A DNA stretch of 64,000 nt from Mesorhizobium sp. M3A.F.Ca.ET.080.04.2.1 (GCF_003952525.1 NZ_CP034451.1:1302001-1366000), one strand, 5' to 3'; shown: positions 1-8,549, counted from the stretch's first letter. The notes: generated by a model not told the origin, from the letters alone. A program made the numbers and translations.

Positions 1-23
1 TATAATGTGAGGGACGGAGGAAA

Positions 24-113
24 ATGCAGGTCGTTGCGGTCGAGTTGGTGGCGAGACTTCGTGATGCGATCGAGGCGATTGGAAACCACCTCTCGGATAT
101 GGATAGCGGGTAG
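24..113 (+). CDS. Possible 29-residue small protein
   Basis: A short frame opens with ATG 24 and closes with TAG 111-113. A strong Shine-Dalgarno sequence (GGAGG, 16-20) lies just upstream, and a TATAAT sits at 1-6, at the window edge. The peptide (MQVVAVELVARLRDAIEAIG at its start) could form one amphipathic helix. I recognise no family. The ribosome-binding site is the only positive evidence, and the gene could equally be the leader of the next small genes. Confidence 0.4.
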   Translation: MQVVAVELVARLRDAIEAIGNHLSDMDSG

Positions 114-198
114 TGTCTCAGTTTGAAATTTGGGCGCAAGGCAAAAGCGCCTTGCCGCGTTTGCTCCCCTAGGCCGAACCGCCTATATGCTTGGTGGT

Positions 199-411
199 AT
201 GGAGAACGAACAAGAAAATCAGCCGGACGTTTTTGAGCTGCTACGCGATACCGAGCGATCGCGCGTTCGGCTGGCAAAGTCCATCCTGGCAGCCTACAAA
301 GCAAACGCAATGCCTCTCCCCGCCACACCGGAAGACATCACGTATTGGGAAAAGGAATTGTCAGACGCCGAGTTGGAATTGTCGAGGCTGCACGATGCCC
401 ACCGGACCTAA
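199..411 (+). CDS. Hypothetical small protein, 70 aa
   Basis: An acidic, helical 70-residue protein beginning MENEQENQPDVFELL and ending LSRLHDAHRT. An ATG at 187 would add four residues; 199 is preferred because GGTGG lies just upstream. The stop overlaps the start of the next gene (395) by 17 bases, so the two are probably translated together. No recognised domain. It belongs to a run of small orphan genes typical of rhizobial accessory DNA. Confidence 0.5.
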   Translation: MENEQENQPDVFELLRDTERSRVRLAKSILAAYKANAMPLPATPEDITYWEKELSDAELELSRLHDAHRT

Positions 412-625
412 AGGCCAGAAGCGACCAGCCGACGTGATCGGCAACGCCGTCCGCGTCATGCGCATTGCTACGGGCGAGGAAGCCGACGATACGCCAGATG
501 ACGGTAAGAACCCAGCTGCCAAAGAGCTTGGGTCGAAAGGCGGAAAGAAACGCGCCGCCAACATGTCACCGGAGCGGCGCGCGGAGATCGCGAAGAAGGC
601 GGCTGCGAAGCGGTGGGCTAAATAG
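395..625 (+). CDS. Small basic protein with Gly/Lys/Arg-rich tail, 76 aa
   Basis: Starts MPTGPKGQKRPADVIGNAV and carries a conserved-looking basic tail that reads LGSKGGKKRAANMSPERRA then repeats of KKAA and KRW. This tail pattern is common in small rhizobial proteins of unknown function and suggests nucleic-acid binding, which is inference. The start lies inside the end of the preceding gene. An upstream extension of the frame exists but overlaps the neighbouring gene, so ATG 395 is preferred. Confidence 0.65.
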   Translation: MPTGPKGQKRPADVIGNAVRVMRIATGEEADDTPDDGKNPAAKELGSKGGKKRAANMSPERRAEIAKKAAAKRWAK

Positions 626-637
626 CTAGCCGAGAAG

Positions 638-835
638 ATGGACGCCGTTGCGCCGAAGCCGGGAAAGCGCGGCCCCTACAAAAGCGCGTGGCCGAAAATT
701 CAAATTGAGACACTACCGGATAGCGCGAAGCTGCAGGCGCTTGAGAAACGGTTGCCAAGGAATGCTCGGCCGGGAAGCGCCGAGGCGACAATGCTCTTGC
801 TCGTTTATCAGGAAATGGAAAAACGCAAACGCTAG
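638..835 (+). CDS. Hypothetical small basic protein, 65 aa
   Basis: Thirteen bases downstream of the previous gene. The product begins MDAVAPKPGKRGPYKSAWP and ends YQEMEKRKR. It is basic and without signal peptide or membrane segment. No recognised family; spacing suggests the same transcript as the two upstream small genes. Confidence 0.5.
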   Translation: MDAVAPKPGKRGPYKSAWPKIQIETLPDSAKLQALEKRLPRNARPGSAEATMLLLVYQEMEKRKR

Positions 836-841
836 CCCAGA

Positions 842-1252
842 TCACATCTGGTGGGTCTGCGCGATTGAACTTGTGCCCCTTGGCGCGAAGAAACACGTCC
901 ACCTGACTCTCTGATAAGTCTCGAACTTCATGTGTGGAATGATCGTCCGATAGAGCGTCACTAGCCGCTCACAGATGTGATATCGATCATCGGGCGCTGC
1001 CTGTACACGCTCTCTTGGGATGAACCACTCCGCTTGTTGTAGGTCATTCATGTGAGTCGGGCGGGACAGCCTGACATAGTAACCGTCTTTCGTCGCCCTG
1101 ACGTCATTGGGATCGATTGGGTGGCAATCTTTGTTGCCGCAGCAAGCATAATGAAGAACCGGGTCAGTTTTGGCAGTGTACCAATCGTGAGCATTCGCAC
1201 TGCTGGCTAAGGCAAGCCATATCAATGCAATAGGCCTTTTCAACTGCACCAT
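842..1252 (-). CDS. Exported cysteine-rich HDWY protein, copy 1
   Basis: The product (136 aa) has a cleavable signal peptide ending SSANA, so the mature protein begins HDWYTAKTDP. The mature part carries CCGNKDC, a YHIC motif and a C-terminal CFFAP, giving five cysteines plus conserved histidines. The gene at 24143-24475 encodes a paralog with the same order of motifs (HDWY, CCGxxDC, IPRERVQ, YHIC, CFFAP). ATG 1252 is chosen because it leaves a compact signal peptide and has GAGGGG upstream; an ATG eight codons earlier exists. The role is unknown: a periplasmic disulfide-bonded or metal-binding protein would fit but is inference. Confidence 0.75.
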   Translation of the reverse strand: MVQLKRPIALIWLALASSANAHDWYTAKTDPVLHYACCGNKDCHPIDPNDVRATKDGYYVRLSRPTHMNDLQQAEWFIPRERVQAAPDDRYHICERLVTLYRTIIPHMKFETYQRVRWTCFFAPRGTSSIAQTHQM

Positions 1253-1281
1253 GGAAGTAGCCCCTCGCATTTGCATAGCAT

Positions 1282-1297
1282 ATTAGTATATGCTAAT
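1282..1297. promoter_or_regulatory. ATTAG-N6-CTAAT inverted repeat upstream of HDWY gene
   Basis: Perfect 5-bp arms ATTAG and CTAAT separated by TATATG, nested in a second inverted repeat AGCATA/TATGCT. It lies 30-45 bases upstream of the start at 1252, where an operator or promoter is expected. The same ATTAG-N6-CTAAT arrangement recurs at 21597-21612. Confidence 0.35.
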
Positions 1298-1600
1298 CTA
1301 GGAGCTGAACTCGCATCGCTCAGCGAAAAAATCCACCGGGCCCCTTGTTTCAAGGTTCGACAGCCGGAGCAGATAAGCGATCGATTCATCGCGGATTAGC
1401 TATGGGCGGCGAGCCGAATTCGTTGCGAAGCCTGCGATCGTCGATGCTGGCTCTCGCTCGCTTTGACAGAAATCGAACGAACTCTCGTGGGGGGGGCGCC
1501 CGCATGCAGCGCAATGAACGACTTGCCAAGCTCCCGACGCTCCGACGCCGGTAGGTTATTTGCAACTCGGTACTTAGCTGGTCACTTGCTGGAGGAGCAC
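1298..1600. other. Intergenic stretch, no supported gene
   Basis: Short frames occur on the plus strand, but none has a good ribosome-binding site or recognisable product. The last 15 bases carry the GGAGGAG site for the next gene. Confidence 0.5.
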
Positions 1601-1978
1601 ATGGCGAAACTCACCGTTGATCAATATATGGCGGGGGCAGCCGCGCGACTTGGCCATCTGACGCAGACATATGCGATCATTTTTTTCGCCAATATCGGGA
1701 CTATGTTCGCGATACTGGCGTACGGACCATCAGCGGGACTAGCCGCAAGGCTCGCGCTCGCGACGATTGTGGTCGCAATTACGGTTTATGGTGTTCTGGC
1801 TACTAGGTCCGCCATGGATGAGCTAAAGGCAATGCTGGATGATGCCGTCGACGACTTCTCGGGCAGCCGCTTCGGCGCTCATCTGAAGCAGATACCTGTG
1901 GCGCTGTTCATCGGAGCAAGCGTGATCCTCGTTCTTGCGATGGGCTTGACGCAGCTGTGGGCGATCGCTTCGGCCTGA
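1601..1978 (+). CDS. Small inner-membrane protein, 125 aa
   Basis: Begins MAKLTVDQYMAGAAARLG and contains three hydrophobic stretches at about residues 22-40, 42-62 and 100-122. A short soluble segment between the second and third (about 63-98) includes DELKAMLDDAVDDFSG. ATG 1601 is chosen because GGAGGAG lies eight bases upstream; the frame is open further upstream but that part looks non-coding. No family recognised. Confidence 0.6.
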   Translation: MAKLTVDQYMAGAAARLGHLTQTYAIIFFANIGTMFAILAYGPSAGLAARLALATIVVAITVYGVLATRSAMDELKAMLDDAVDDFSGSRFGAHLKQIPVALFIGASVILVLAMGLTQLWAIASA

Positions 1979-2043
1979 CTGGGACTGATCTTGACTGTGG
2001 ACTGCGGCTGCACTTCAGGCTCGTTTAGCCGACGCGCCAGTTC

Positions 2044-2955
2044 TCACGGCAGGGGAACCGGCGTGTCGGCCAGCGTCCTGAGATAGGCGATCACGTTCAG
2101 CCGGTCGGTCTCGTCGGGCACGCCGCGGAAGTCCATGTTGACGCCGGGCGTCGTCAGCGTCGGACCGGCGAGGAAGATATTGAGGTCCTCATAGGTCCAG
2201 GCACCGTCCCAGGCGAGCAGGGTCTTGGAGTAGCGCTCGAATGTCGTCGAGGCCTTGTCGCGTCCGACGACGTTCCACAGGTTCGGCCCGATGGTGGAAT
2301 TGTCCTTCGGCCGCACGACGTGGCAGGGGGCACAGGTGGTGGCAAACAGGGCTTGGCCCTTGGCCGGGTCGCCCTTCGCCAGACTGGCGGAAATCGGCGG
2401 CGGCTTCAGGATGACGACGCCATGCGCCAAAAGATAGGCGGCGATGTCGGCATGGTCGTCGTGCCTGGCAAGGTGATAGGGCGTGATGATGCCCGGCAGC
2501 TCGGTGGGGTCGCCCTGGATCCAGACGGCGTTGACGTCGGCGCCGGCCTCGACCAACACCTTGACGCAGTCGAGGCAGCCATTGGCGACGGCCAGCGTCA
2601 GCATCGGCTCGCCCCGCGTCGTGCCGTTGGCGTCGGCGCCATGCGCCAGAAGCAGCTGGATCATGTCGGCGGCGTTCTTCAGCACGGCAACGGTCATCGG
2701 CAGTCCGAGCTTCGACTCCTTGTTGACGTCGGCGCCGCGCTTGATCAGCAGTTCGGCCGCCTCCACATGGCCGCTGCGCACCGCCAAGAAGAGCGGCGTG
2801 GCGCCCTTCTCCTGCGCCTCGATGTCGGCGCCGGCATCGAGCGCCGCAGTGATGGCGCCGAGGTCGCCGCTCTTGGCCGCGTCGTGGAGCGGACCGGCGC
2901 GGGCGGCTGCGAGAGCACCCAGGAAAATCAGCAAGCTTGCGATGAGACCACGCAT
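2044..2955 (-). CDS. Exported ankyrin-repeat / c-type cytochrome fusion
   Basis: The 303-residue product begins with a signal peptide (MRGLIASLLIFLGALAAARA). About five ankyrin repeats follow at roughly residues 21-180 (GADIEAQEKGATPLFLAV, GADVNKES, GADANG, GADVNA). The C-terminal half, about 195-303, is a class I cytochrome c domain with heme motif CAPCH, a distal GPNLWNVVGR segment and a methionine in NMDFRG that could be the axial ligand. It should act in the periplasm, where heme is attached. The ankyrin part probably docks a partner redox protein (inference). The gene stands alone, with the DMT permease upstream on the same strand. Confidence 0.85.
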   Translation of the reverse strand: MRGLIASLLIFLGALAAARAGPLHDAAKSGDLGAITAALDAGADIEAQEKGATPLFLAVRSGHVEAAELLIKRGADVNKESKLGLPMTVAVLKNAADMIQLLLAHGADANGTTRGEPMLTLAVANGCLDCVKVLVEAGADVNAVWIQGDPTELPGIITPYHLARHDDHADIAAYLLAHGVVILKPPPISASLAKGDPAKGQALFATTCAPCHVVRPKDNSTIGPNLWNVVGRDKASTTFERYSKTLLAWDGAWTYEDLNIFLAGPTLTTPGVNMDFRGVPDETDRLNVIAYLRTLADTPVPLP

Positions 2956-3043
2956 CCGGCCGTCCCTCCCGCCGATACGGATCGAAGAAGGTACACCCGA
3001 TCAGGGTTCGCGAACAGTGCAGAGCGGGCCGTCGCGCGGCTTT

Positions 3044-4003
3044 CTAGGCGGCGCGGGCGGGAACCGGCTTCGGCTTCAGCACCGTCGCAAGCACGATGCC
3101 GGCAACGATGAAGACGGCGCCCAAGAGATCGTAGTCGTGCAGGCTCTCGCCGAGCAAGAGATAAGCGAGAATGGCGACGAACATGGTCTGCAGATAGAGC
3201 AGCATGCTCGCCCGGCTGGCGCCCAGCGTCTCGACGCTGCGGTTGTAGAGATAGTACATCAGCGCGCCGCCGGGCCCGGCCAGATAAGCGAGCGCCAGCA
3301 GGCCGTTGGCGTTCATGGTGGAGCGTTCGTCGTTGGCCAGTTCCCACAGATGGAAAGGCAGCGCGACCAGCGCCCCGGCCCCCAGCAGCAGCACGACCAG
3401 CGGCAAGAGCTCGATGCCGAATTTGGCGCGGCGCACGAGCACGGTGTAGAGCGCCCAGCACAGCGCGCTGCCGACGATCCACAACTCGCCGAGATTGAAG
3501 CGCAGCTGCAGCAGCGCCGTCAGGTCGCCATGCGCGACGATGACCAGCATGCCGACGAGCGCGATCGCCGCGCCCACCGACTGCCAGAGCCCGAGCGGCT
3601 CGCCGAGCACGAAACGGGCAAGCACCATGGTCATGACCGGCGACAGCGCCATGATGATGCCGGCCGTGGTCGCGTCGGTGTCGGCGAGGCCGTGATAGAT
3701 CATGCCCTGGCAGATGGTGAGGCCGATAGCGCCGACGGCGACGATCTCCAGCGCCCGGGTCTTGAGCAGCGCAATCATCGCGCCGTGATGGCGGTGCACG
3801 ATCGGCAGCAGGATGGCGCAGGCCAGCGCCAGCCGCCAGAAGCACAGTCCCCAGGGCGGCATTTCCGGCGCCACCCATTTGGCCGCGATATAGACGCCGG
3901 CCGAAAGCAGCCAGCACAGCACGGCGGCCGGATAACCGCTCAGGGAGGACATGGCCGCGACGGCGGAGCGCTCGCCATGATGGGCTATCGGCATTGCCTG
4001 CAT
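3044..4003 (-). CDS. DMT-superfamily permease (EamA type)
   Basis: A 319-residue integral membrane protein with about ten transmembrane segments arranged as two EamA-like halves (each with a GxxxA-rich last helix, for example LLGAVFIVAGIVLATVL at the C terminus). Such proteins export small metabolites or amino acids; the substrate cannot be read from sequence. The frame is open much further upstream, but that part lies antisense to the esterase gene. ATG 4003 has AGGGGG six bases upstream and gives a normal family length. Next gene upstream on the same strand is the esterase, 134 bp away. Confidence 0.85.
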   Translation of the reverse strand: MQAMPIAHHGERSAVAAMSSLSGYPAAVLCWLLSAGVYIAAKWVAPEMPPWGLCFWRLALACAILLPIVHRHHGAMIALLKTRALEIVAVGAIGLTICQGMIYHGLADTDATTAGIIMALSPVMTMVLARFVLGEPLGLWQSVGAAIALVGMLVIVAHGDLTALLQLRFNLGELWIVGSALCWALYTVLVRRAKFGIELLPLVVLLLGAGALVALPFHLWELANDERSTMNANGLLALAYLAGPGGALMYYLYNRSVETLGASRASMLLYLQTMFVAILAYLLLGESLHDYDLLGAVFIVAGIVLATVLKPKPVPARAA

Positions 4004-4137
4004 GTCATACCCCCTGCTCGATGAATGCCCGCGTGCGCGGCGGGCACTATAGCTCAATCTGCGCGTGTTACATAACTTCGCCTGGACCGAGGGGCGGAGG
4101 TGCCATGGCAAATGACGCGAGCAGGTCGAGCCGAGGA

Positions 4138-5043
4138 CTACATGAATTCGCGGACAAACTGGCCCGCGCTCTGCAAGGCACGGCGGCCGGCGCTCAGTTC
4201 CGCATTCCAGACCGGCCAGGCATGGATCATATGCGGCCAGACCTCGAGGCGGACCTTGACGTCTGCCGCGCCGGCGGCTTCCGCGAGCCGCGCTGCATCC
4301 GAGAGCAGCGTCTCGGCGGAGCCAACCTGGATCAGCATCGGCGGAAACGCTTTGAGATCGGCAAACAGCGGCGAGATCAGCGGATCGCGCCGGTCGATCC
4401 CATCCGGAACATAGGCTGCCGCCAGTTCCTCCAGATAGGCCCGGTGGATGATCGGGTCGGTCCCATCCTTGCTCGACAGCGTCGCGCCGGACATCGACAG
4501 GTCCGTCCAGGGAGAAACCAGCCACAGGCAGCGCGGCAAGCGCTCGCCCGCCGCGCGCAACCTGCCGGCCAAAGAGAGGCTGAGATTGCCGCCGGCGCTG
4601 TCGCCGCCAACGACGATGCGATCCGGCGCGATGCCCTGCCCGGCAAGGAAGCGCCATGCGGCCAGCGCGTCTTCGTGCTGCGCCGGGAACGGATGTTCGG
4701 GCGCGCGTCGATAGTCGATGGCGAGCGTGCGCACCCCCATCGCGCGGCCGGCCTCGGTCACCATTCGGCGATGACTCTTGATCGAGCCGGAGCAGTAGCC
4801 GCCGCCGTGGAAGAAGAGCAGGACCTTGTCCTTGTCGGAGCCAGGCGCCAGCGACCACTCCGCCGCGAGGCCGTCGATGACCACCGCCTCGCATCGGATG
4901 TCCTGCGCAACCGGCCAGCCCGAACCGACCTCGTCGAGCCGCGCCCGGCGCTCGTCCCAGCCCACCGGTCGCGGCCTTGACGCCAGCAAGGCGCGGATGG
5001 CGGCGATCTCGGCCAGATCGCGGTGTTCGCCCCCGTCGTCCAT
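4138..5043 (-). CDS. Alpha/beta hydrolase, HSL-family esterase
   Basis: The 301-residue product has the hormone-sensitive-lipase family signature: oxyanion-hole HGGGYCSGS at about 93-101, nucleophile motif GDSAGG at about 165-170, and a C-terminal catalytic histidine in MIHAW. It should hydrolyse short acyl esters in the cytoplasm, as no signal peptide is seen. ATG 5043 is chosen over an upstream start because GGAGGAGGGAGA precedes it closely and family members start near this point. The neighbouring glutathione S-transferase remnant is divergent. Confidence 0.88.
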   Translation of the reverse strand: MDDGGEHRDLAEIAAIRALLASRPRPVGWDERRARLDEVGSGWPVAQDIRCEAVVIDGLAAEWSLAPGSDKDKVLLFFHGGGYCSGSIKSHRRMVTEAGRAMGVRTLAIDYRRAPEHPFPAQHEDALAAWRFLAGQGIAPDRIVVGGDSAGGNLSLSLAGRLRAAGERLPRCLWLVSPWTDLSMSGATLSSKDGTDPIIHRAYLEELAAAYVPDGIDRRDPLISPLFADLKAFPPMLIQVGSAETLLSDAARLAEAAGAADVKVRLEVWPHMIHAWPVWNAELSAGRRALQSAGQFVREFM

Positions 5044-5212
5044 TCTCCCTCCTCCGCTCAGTACCAGTTTAGCGACAGATCCGACGCGAAAGAAAATGGT
5101 GAAAGCTGTCGGAAACGGCGCCGGCCGGTCGTCCTTTGGGCAGAACCCAAGAACCAAACCATAAGACGATCGTTGAGATCATGCACGCCGTCATACAACC
5201 CGGAGCCTTCCG

Positions 5213-5862
5213 ATGACCCCCACCATCACAGCCTTCGAACGTTCGCCCGACCGCGGCCGGGGACAGGCGCGAGACATGCGCGTTCGCTGGGCGCTCGAGG
5301 AGGTCGGCCAGGCTTATCACGTTGCCTGGTCTCGTTCCGCGAGATGAGAGAGCCGGCGCATCGCGCGCTGCAGCCTTTCGGGCAAATCCCGACCTATGAG
5401 GAAGGCGGCCTCGCTTTGTTCGAGACGGGCGCGATCGTGCTGCATATCGCCGAGCGCCATGCCGGGCTGCTGCCTCAGGATGCGCATGGCCGGGCGCGCG
5501 CGGTCACCTGGATGTTCGCCGCGCTCAGCACGCTGGAGCCGCCGATCCTCGATCGCGAAACTGCAAAGCTGGTGGAGCGCGACCAGCCCTGGCACGAGCA
5601 GCGCCTGCCGCTGGTCGAGGATCGCATCCGCAAGCGGCTGGGCGAATTGTCCGCCCGCCTCGGCGATGCCGACTGGCTCGATGGCGGCTTCAGCGCCGGC
5701 GACCTGATGATGGTGATGGTGTTGCGGCGGCTGAACGGATCGGGCCTGCTGGAGGAGTACCCGAACCTTGCCGCCTATGTCGCGCGCGGCGAAGCACGGC
5801 CTGCGTTCAAGCGGGCTTTTGAGGCGCAACTGGCGGTCTTTACCGGCGCCACGAACGGCTGA
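5213..5862 (+). pseudogene. Glutathione S-transferase, broken by one-base frameshift
   Basis: Two frames together make one GST of about 216 residues. From ATG 5213 the first frame reads MTPTITAFERSPDRGRGQAR through VRWALEEVGQAYHV and then runs into TGA 5345. The second frame, entered near 5323, reads LVSF, EMREPAHRALQPFGQIPTYE and an intact helical C-terminal domain to TGA 5860-5862. QIPTYE is the GST motif holding the cis-proline, and SGAIVLHIAE-like residues (ETGAIVLHIAE) follow. The junction lacks one base between the codons for YHV and LVSF. This is either a real inactivating deletion or a sequencing error; I cannot tell which from one sequence. Confidence 0.8.
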
Positions 5863-5989
5863 CGGGGGCTCCTCGCCGAGGAATCCGATGCTAATTGCCG
5901 GCCGCGGGCGGTTGGCTGGCGCCATCCGCCTCGCATGTCTTCGTGTGGAACAGTCTGGCGAGTTCCGCGCGAACGCTGAGTGAAACCGG

Positions 5990-7240
5990 CTATGTGGATG
6001 AAACGGCAGTCCGATTTTGGCCAAGAACAACACGCCTGAACAGCCACAGGATGACCGGGCAAACCAGCAGCATCACGGCACCAAAGTCGAGAGCTGCGCT
6101 CGCGGTGCCAATTGACGTGGAGAGCCTTCCTCCAATTGTCGTTCCTACCGGCATCCCGGCATAGAAAACCGTAAAGAAAATTCCCATTCCGATCGACCGC
6201 GTCTTTCGCTCGAGCACACGCGCAGGAAGGCTCATGATCGCACCGGCCGGCAGGCCGCAAACGATCCCCAGCGCAATTACGGTAGGGAGCACTGGCCCGC
6301 TTTGCGACAGGATCAACGTTAGCATCGCAAAGGCTATACTGCCCGTAACAACGATTGCTTCGCCGCGTTTGGTCTGATCAGCAAGGACGCCCCCGAGGGG
6401 CACGGAAATCACAGCGAGCCAGAGCACGATACTGATAGCTGATCCAGCTGCGGCAATGGACCAGTGTCGCTCACCGAGCATCGACGGTCCAAAGCTAAAG
6501 ATCATTGAAAAACCGATATTGTAGAGACACCAGATTCCACCGGCCGCGACCAAGGCATAAATCGTTTCTGGGGTCAGACTGCCGCGCTCGCTTTCAACGA
6601 AGGCGGCCGTCTCCGGCGCGCGATAGACAACCGCCATGACGCCCAGTGCGATCAAGATCCACATTTCGACAGCAAGGTGGACAAGGTGAAGCCCGAATGT
6701 CAGTCCGATCCATGGCAACAGCATGAGCGAGATTGCAATGCCTACCGGCCACGAGTTGACGAAGATGGCCATCGCGGTGGCGATTTCGCGACCCGCGAAC
6801 CAATCTGCGACCATCTTGGTCATGAGAACGCTCAAGAGAATACCGCCGGTCCCGGCAATCAACCTGCCCGCGATTTGCAAGCCCCATGAGGTCGACGACG
6901 CCATTAGCAATTCGCCTGCGAGCATCGCCAGAAGCCCAGCGAGCACGGTCGCCTTGTCGCCATAACGGCGGCCGATCGTGCCACCGGGAAGCGCAAGCAG
7001 GACGCCCGGCGCGAAATAGAGCCCAATAAGGATACCGATATCGGCCAGGCTCACGCCGAGACCTTGACTGAGCTGCGGCGCGACGGCCCCCACGCTTCCA
7101 AACTGGAAGGCGAAGGCAGCACGTGCGACAAACAAAACAGCAAGAATGGTCCAGCGGCTTCGCACTTGGATCCTCCCGACCGCCGATGGTGCGCGGCCTG
7201 TTTTTATATTAGCAATATCATATATGCTTTCGCCAGCCAT
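5990..7240 (-). CDS. MFS transporter
   Basis: A 416-residue major facilitator with about twelve membrane segments and a loop 2-3 motif GGTIGRRYGDK typical of the superfamily. It resembles the cyanate/nitrate-type MFS group (long helices, LPGGTIGRR), but the substrate is uncertain. ATG 7240 (MAGESIYDIANIKTG) is chosen as the first codon with a normal length N-terminus; ribosome-binding site is weak. Upstream DNA (7201-7230) is A/T-rich and contains ATATTAGCAATAT, a small inverted repeat. Its base composition is a little less GC-rich than the flanking amidohydrolase. Confidence 0.8.
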   Translation of the reverse strand: MAGESIYDIANIKTGRAPSAVGRIQVRSRWTILAVLFVARAAFAFQFGSVGAVAPQLSQGLGVSLADIGILIGLYFAPGVLLALPGGTIGRRYGDKATVLAGLLAMLAGELLMASSTSWGLQIAGRLIAGTGGILLSVLMTKMVADWFAGREIATAMAIFVNSWPVGIAISLMLLPWIGLTFGLHLVHLAVEMWILIALGVMAVVYRAPETAAFVESERGSLTPETIYALVAAGGIWCLYNIGFSMIFSFGPSMLGERHWSIAAAGSAISIVLWLAVISVPLGGVLADQTKRGEAIVVTGSIAFAMLTLILSQSGPVLPTVIALGIVCGLPAGAIMSLPARVLERKTRSIGMGIFFTVFYAGMPVGTTIGGRLSTSIGTASAALDFGAVMLLVCPVILWLFRRVVLGQNRTAVSST

Positions 7241-7400
7241 GTTCACACAAAGGGGTTGGCGCCGCGCAGGATAGTGGGCTCGCCCGACCCCTATGTCCGG
7301 CAATTCGCCGATGGACTATCTGAATCGACCGACATGGCACGGCGCCAGCAAAACCCTATTGTGTTTGTGTGAAGCTGGAAGCCAAGCGGGAGCCGTACCC

Positions 7401-8549
7401 ATGACCCTGACCAATCGCGACATCGTCGAGCTGACGGAATGGCGCCGCAAGCTGCACCGGCAGCCGGAAATCTCCAACGAGGAGGAGAAGACGGCAAAAG
7501 AGGTCGTCGCCTTCCTGGCCGATACCGGGCCGGACAGGGTGTTGACCGGACTGGGCGGGCATGGCGTCGCGGCGGTCTATGACAGCGGGCAGGCCGGGCC
7601 CACCGTGCTGTTCCGCTGGGAGCTCGACGCGCTGCCGATCGAGGAGCTTTCGGGCGTCGCGCATGCATCCCAGGTGCCGGGCAAGTCGCATATGTGCGGC
7701 CATGACGGGCACACAGCGATCCTGGCCGCGCTCGGCCGGCTGTTCGGCCGTGAGAGGCCGGCGCGCGGGCGCGTGGTGCTGATGTTCCAGCCGGCGGAGG
7801 AGACCGGCAATGGGGCCGCCGGCGTCGTCGCCGACCCGCGCTTTTCCGAAATCGCGCCGGACTTCGCCTTCTCGCTGCACAATCTGCCGGGCGTGCCGTT
7901 CGGCGAAGTGCGCGTCAAGCCCGGCGTGGTCAACTGCGCCTCGCGCGGCATGCGCATCATGCTCGACGGCAAGACCGCGCATTCCTCCATGCCGGAGACC
8001 GGCACCTCGCCGATGCCGGCGGTGAGCCAGCTGATGCCGCAGCTGCCCGGTCTCGGGCGCGGCACCTTCGCCGACGATGATTTCGGCATGGTCACCGTCA
8101 CTCACTGCGCGATGGGCGAAGCGGTGTTCGGAATCGCGCCCGGCTACGCCGAGGTCTGGGCGACGCTGCGCACCCGGCGCGACGAGCGCATGGCGGAGCT
8201 GGTCGCGGCCGCGGAAGCGCTTGCCGCAAAGGTCGCCGCCGCGCATGGCCTGTCCGTGCGCTGCGACTATCACGAGATATTCGTCGCCAGCGTCAACGCG
8301 CCCGATGCCGTTGAGCATCTCAACCGGGCGCTGGACGAGGAAGGTGTCACGCGCGGCGAGGAAGCCCTGCCGATGCGCGCCTCCGAAGATTTCGGCATCT
8401 TCGGCCACAATGCCAGGTCGGCGATGTTCTTCCTCGGCGCCGGCGAGCGCCATCCTTCGCTGCACAACCCGGACTACGATTTTCCCGACGATCTGATCCC
8501 GATCGGCTCGAGGATCTTCATGCGCACGGCGCGCAATCTTTTGGGGTGA
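7401..8549 (+). CDS. M20-family amidohydrolase (hippurate hydrolase-like)
   Basis: The 382-residue product has the metal-site signatures of M20D peptidases: MCGHDGHTA at about residue 94, FQPAEETGNGA at about 130, SLHNLPG at about 158, and a C-terminal SLHNPDYDFPDD. These place the Cys/His/Glu/His/His ligands of the dinuclear site. Family members cleave N-acyl or indole-amino-acid amides; the substrate is not determined. ATG 7401 gives the family N-terminus with the usual WRRKLHRQPEISNEE segment. Confidence 0.88.
   Translation: MTLTNRDIVELTEWRRKLHRQPEISNEEEKTAKEVVAFLADTGPDRVLTGLGGHGVAAVYDSGQAGPTVLFRWELDALPIEELSGVAHASQVPGKSHMCGHDGHTAILAALGRLFGRERPARGRVVLMFQPAEETGNGAAGVVADPRFSEIAPDFAFSLHNLPGVPFGEVRVKPGVVNCASRGMRIMLDGKTAHSSMPETGTSPMPAVSQLMPQLPGLGRGTFADDDFGMVTVTHCAMGEAVFGIAPGYAEVWATLRTRRDERMAELVAAAEALAAKVAAAHGLSVRCDYHEIFVASVNAPDAVEHLNRALDEEGVTRGEEALPMRASEDFGIFGHNARSAMFFLGAGERHPSLHNPDYDFPDDLIPIGSRIFMRTARNLLG

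Noticed and set aside
1345..1554. Plus-strand frame of 69 codons upstream of the membrane protein
   Set aside because: No ribosome-binding site, Arg/Ser-rich random composition.
2483..4024. Long plus-strand frame of 513 codons
   Set aside because: It runs antisense to the ankyrin-cytochrome and DMT permease genes and has arbitrary Arg/Gln/His-rich composition, as expected for the shadow of GC-rich coding DNA.
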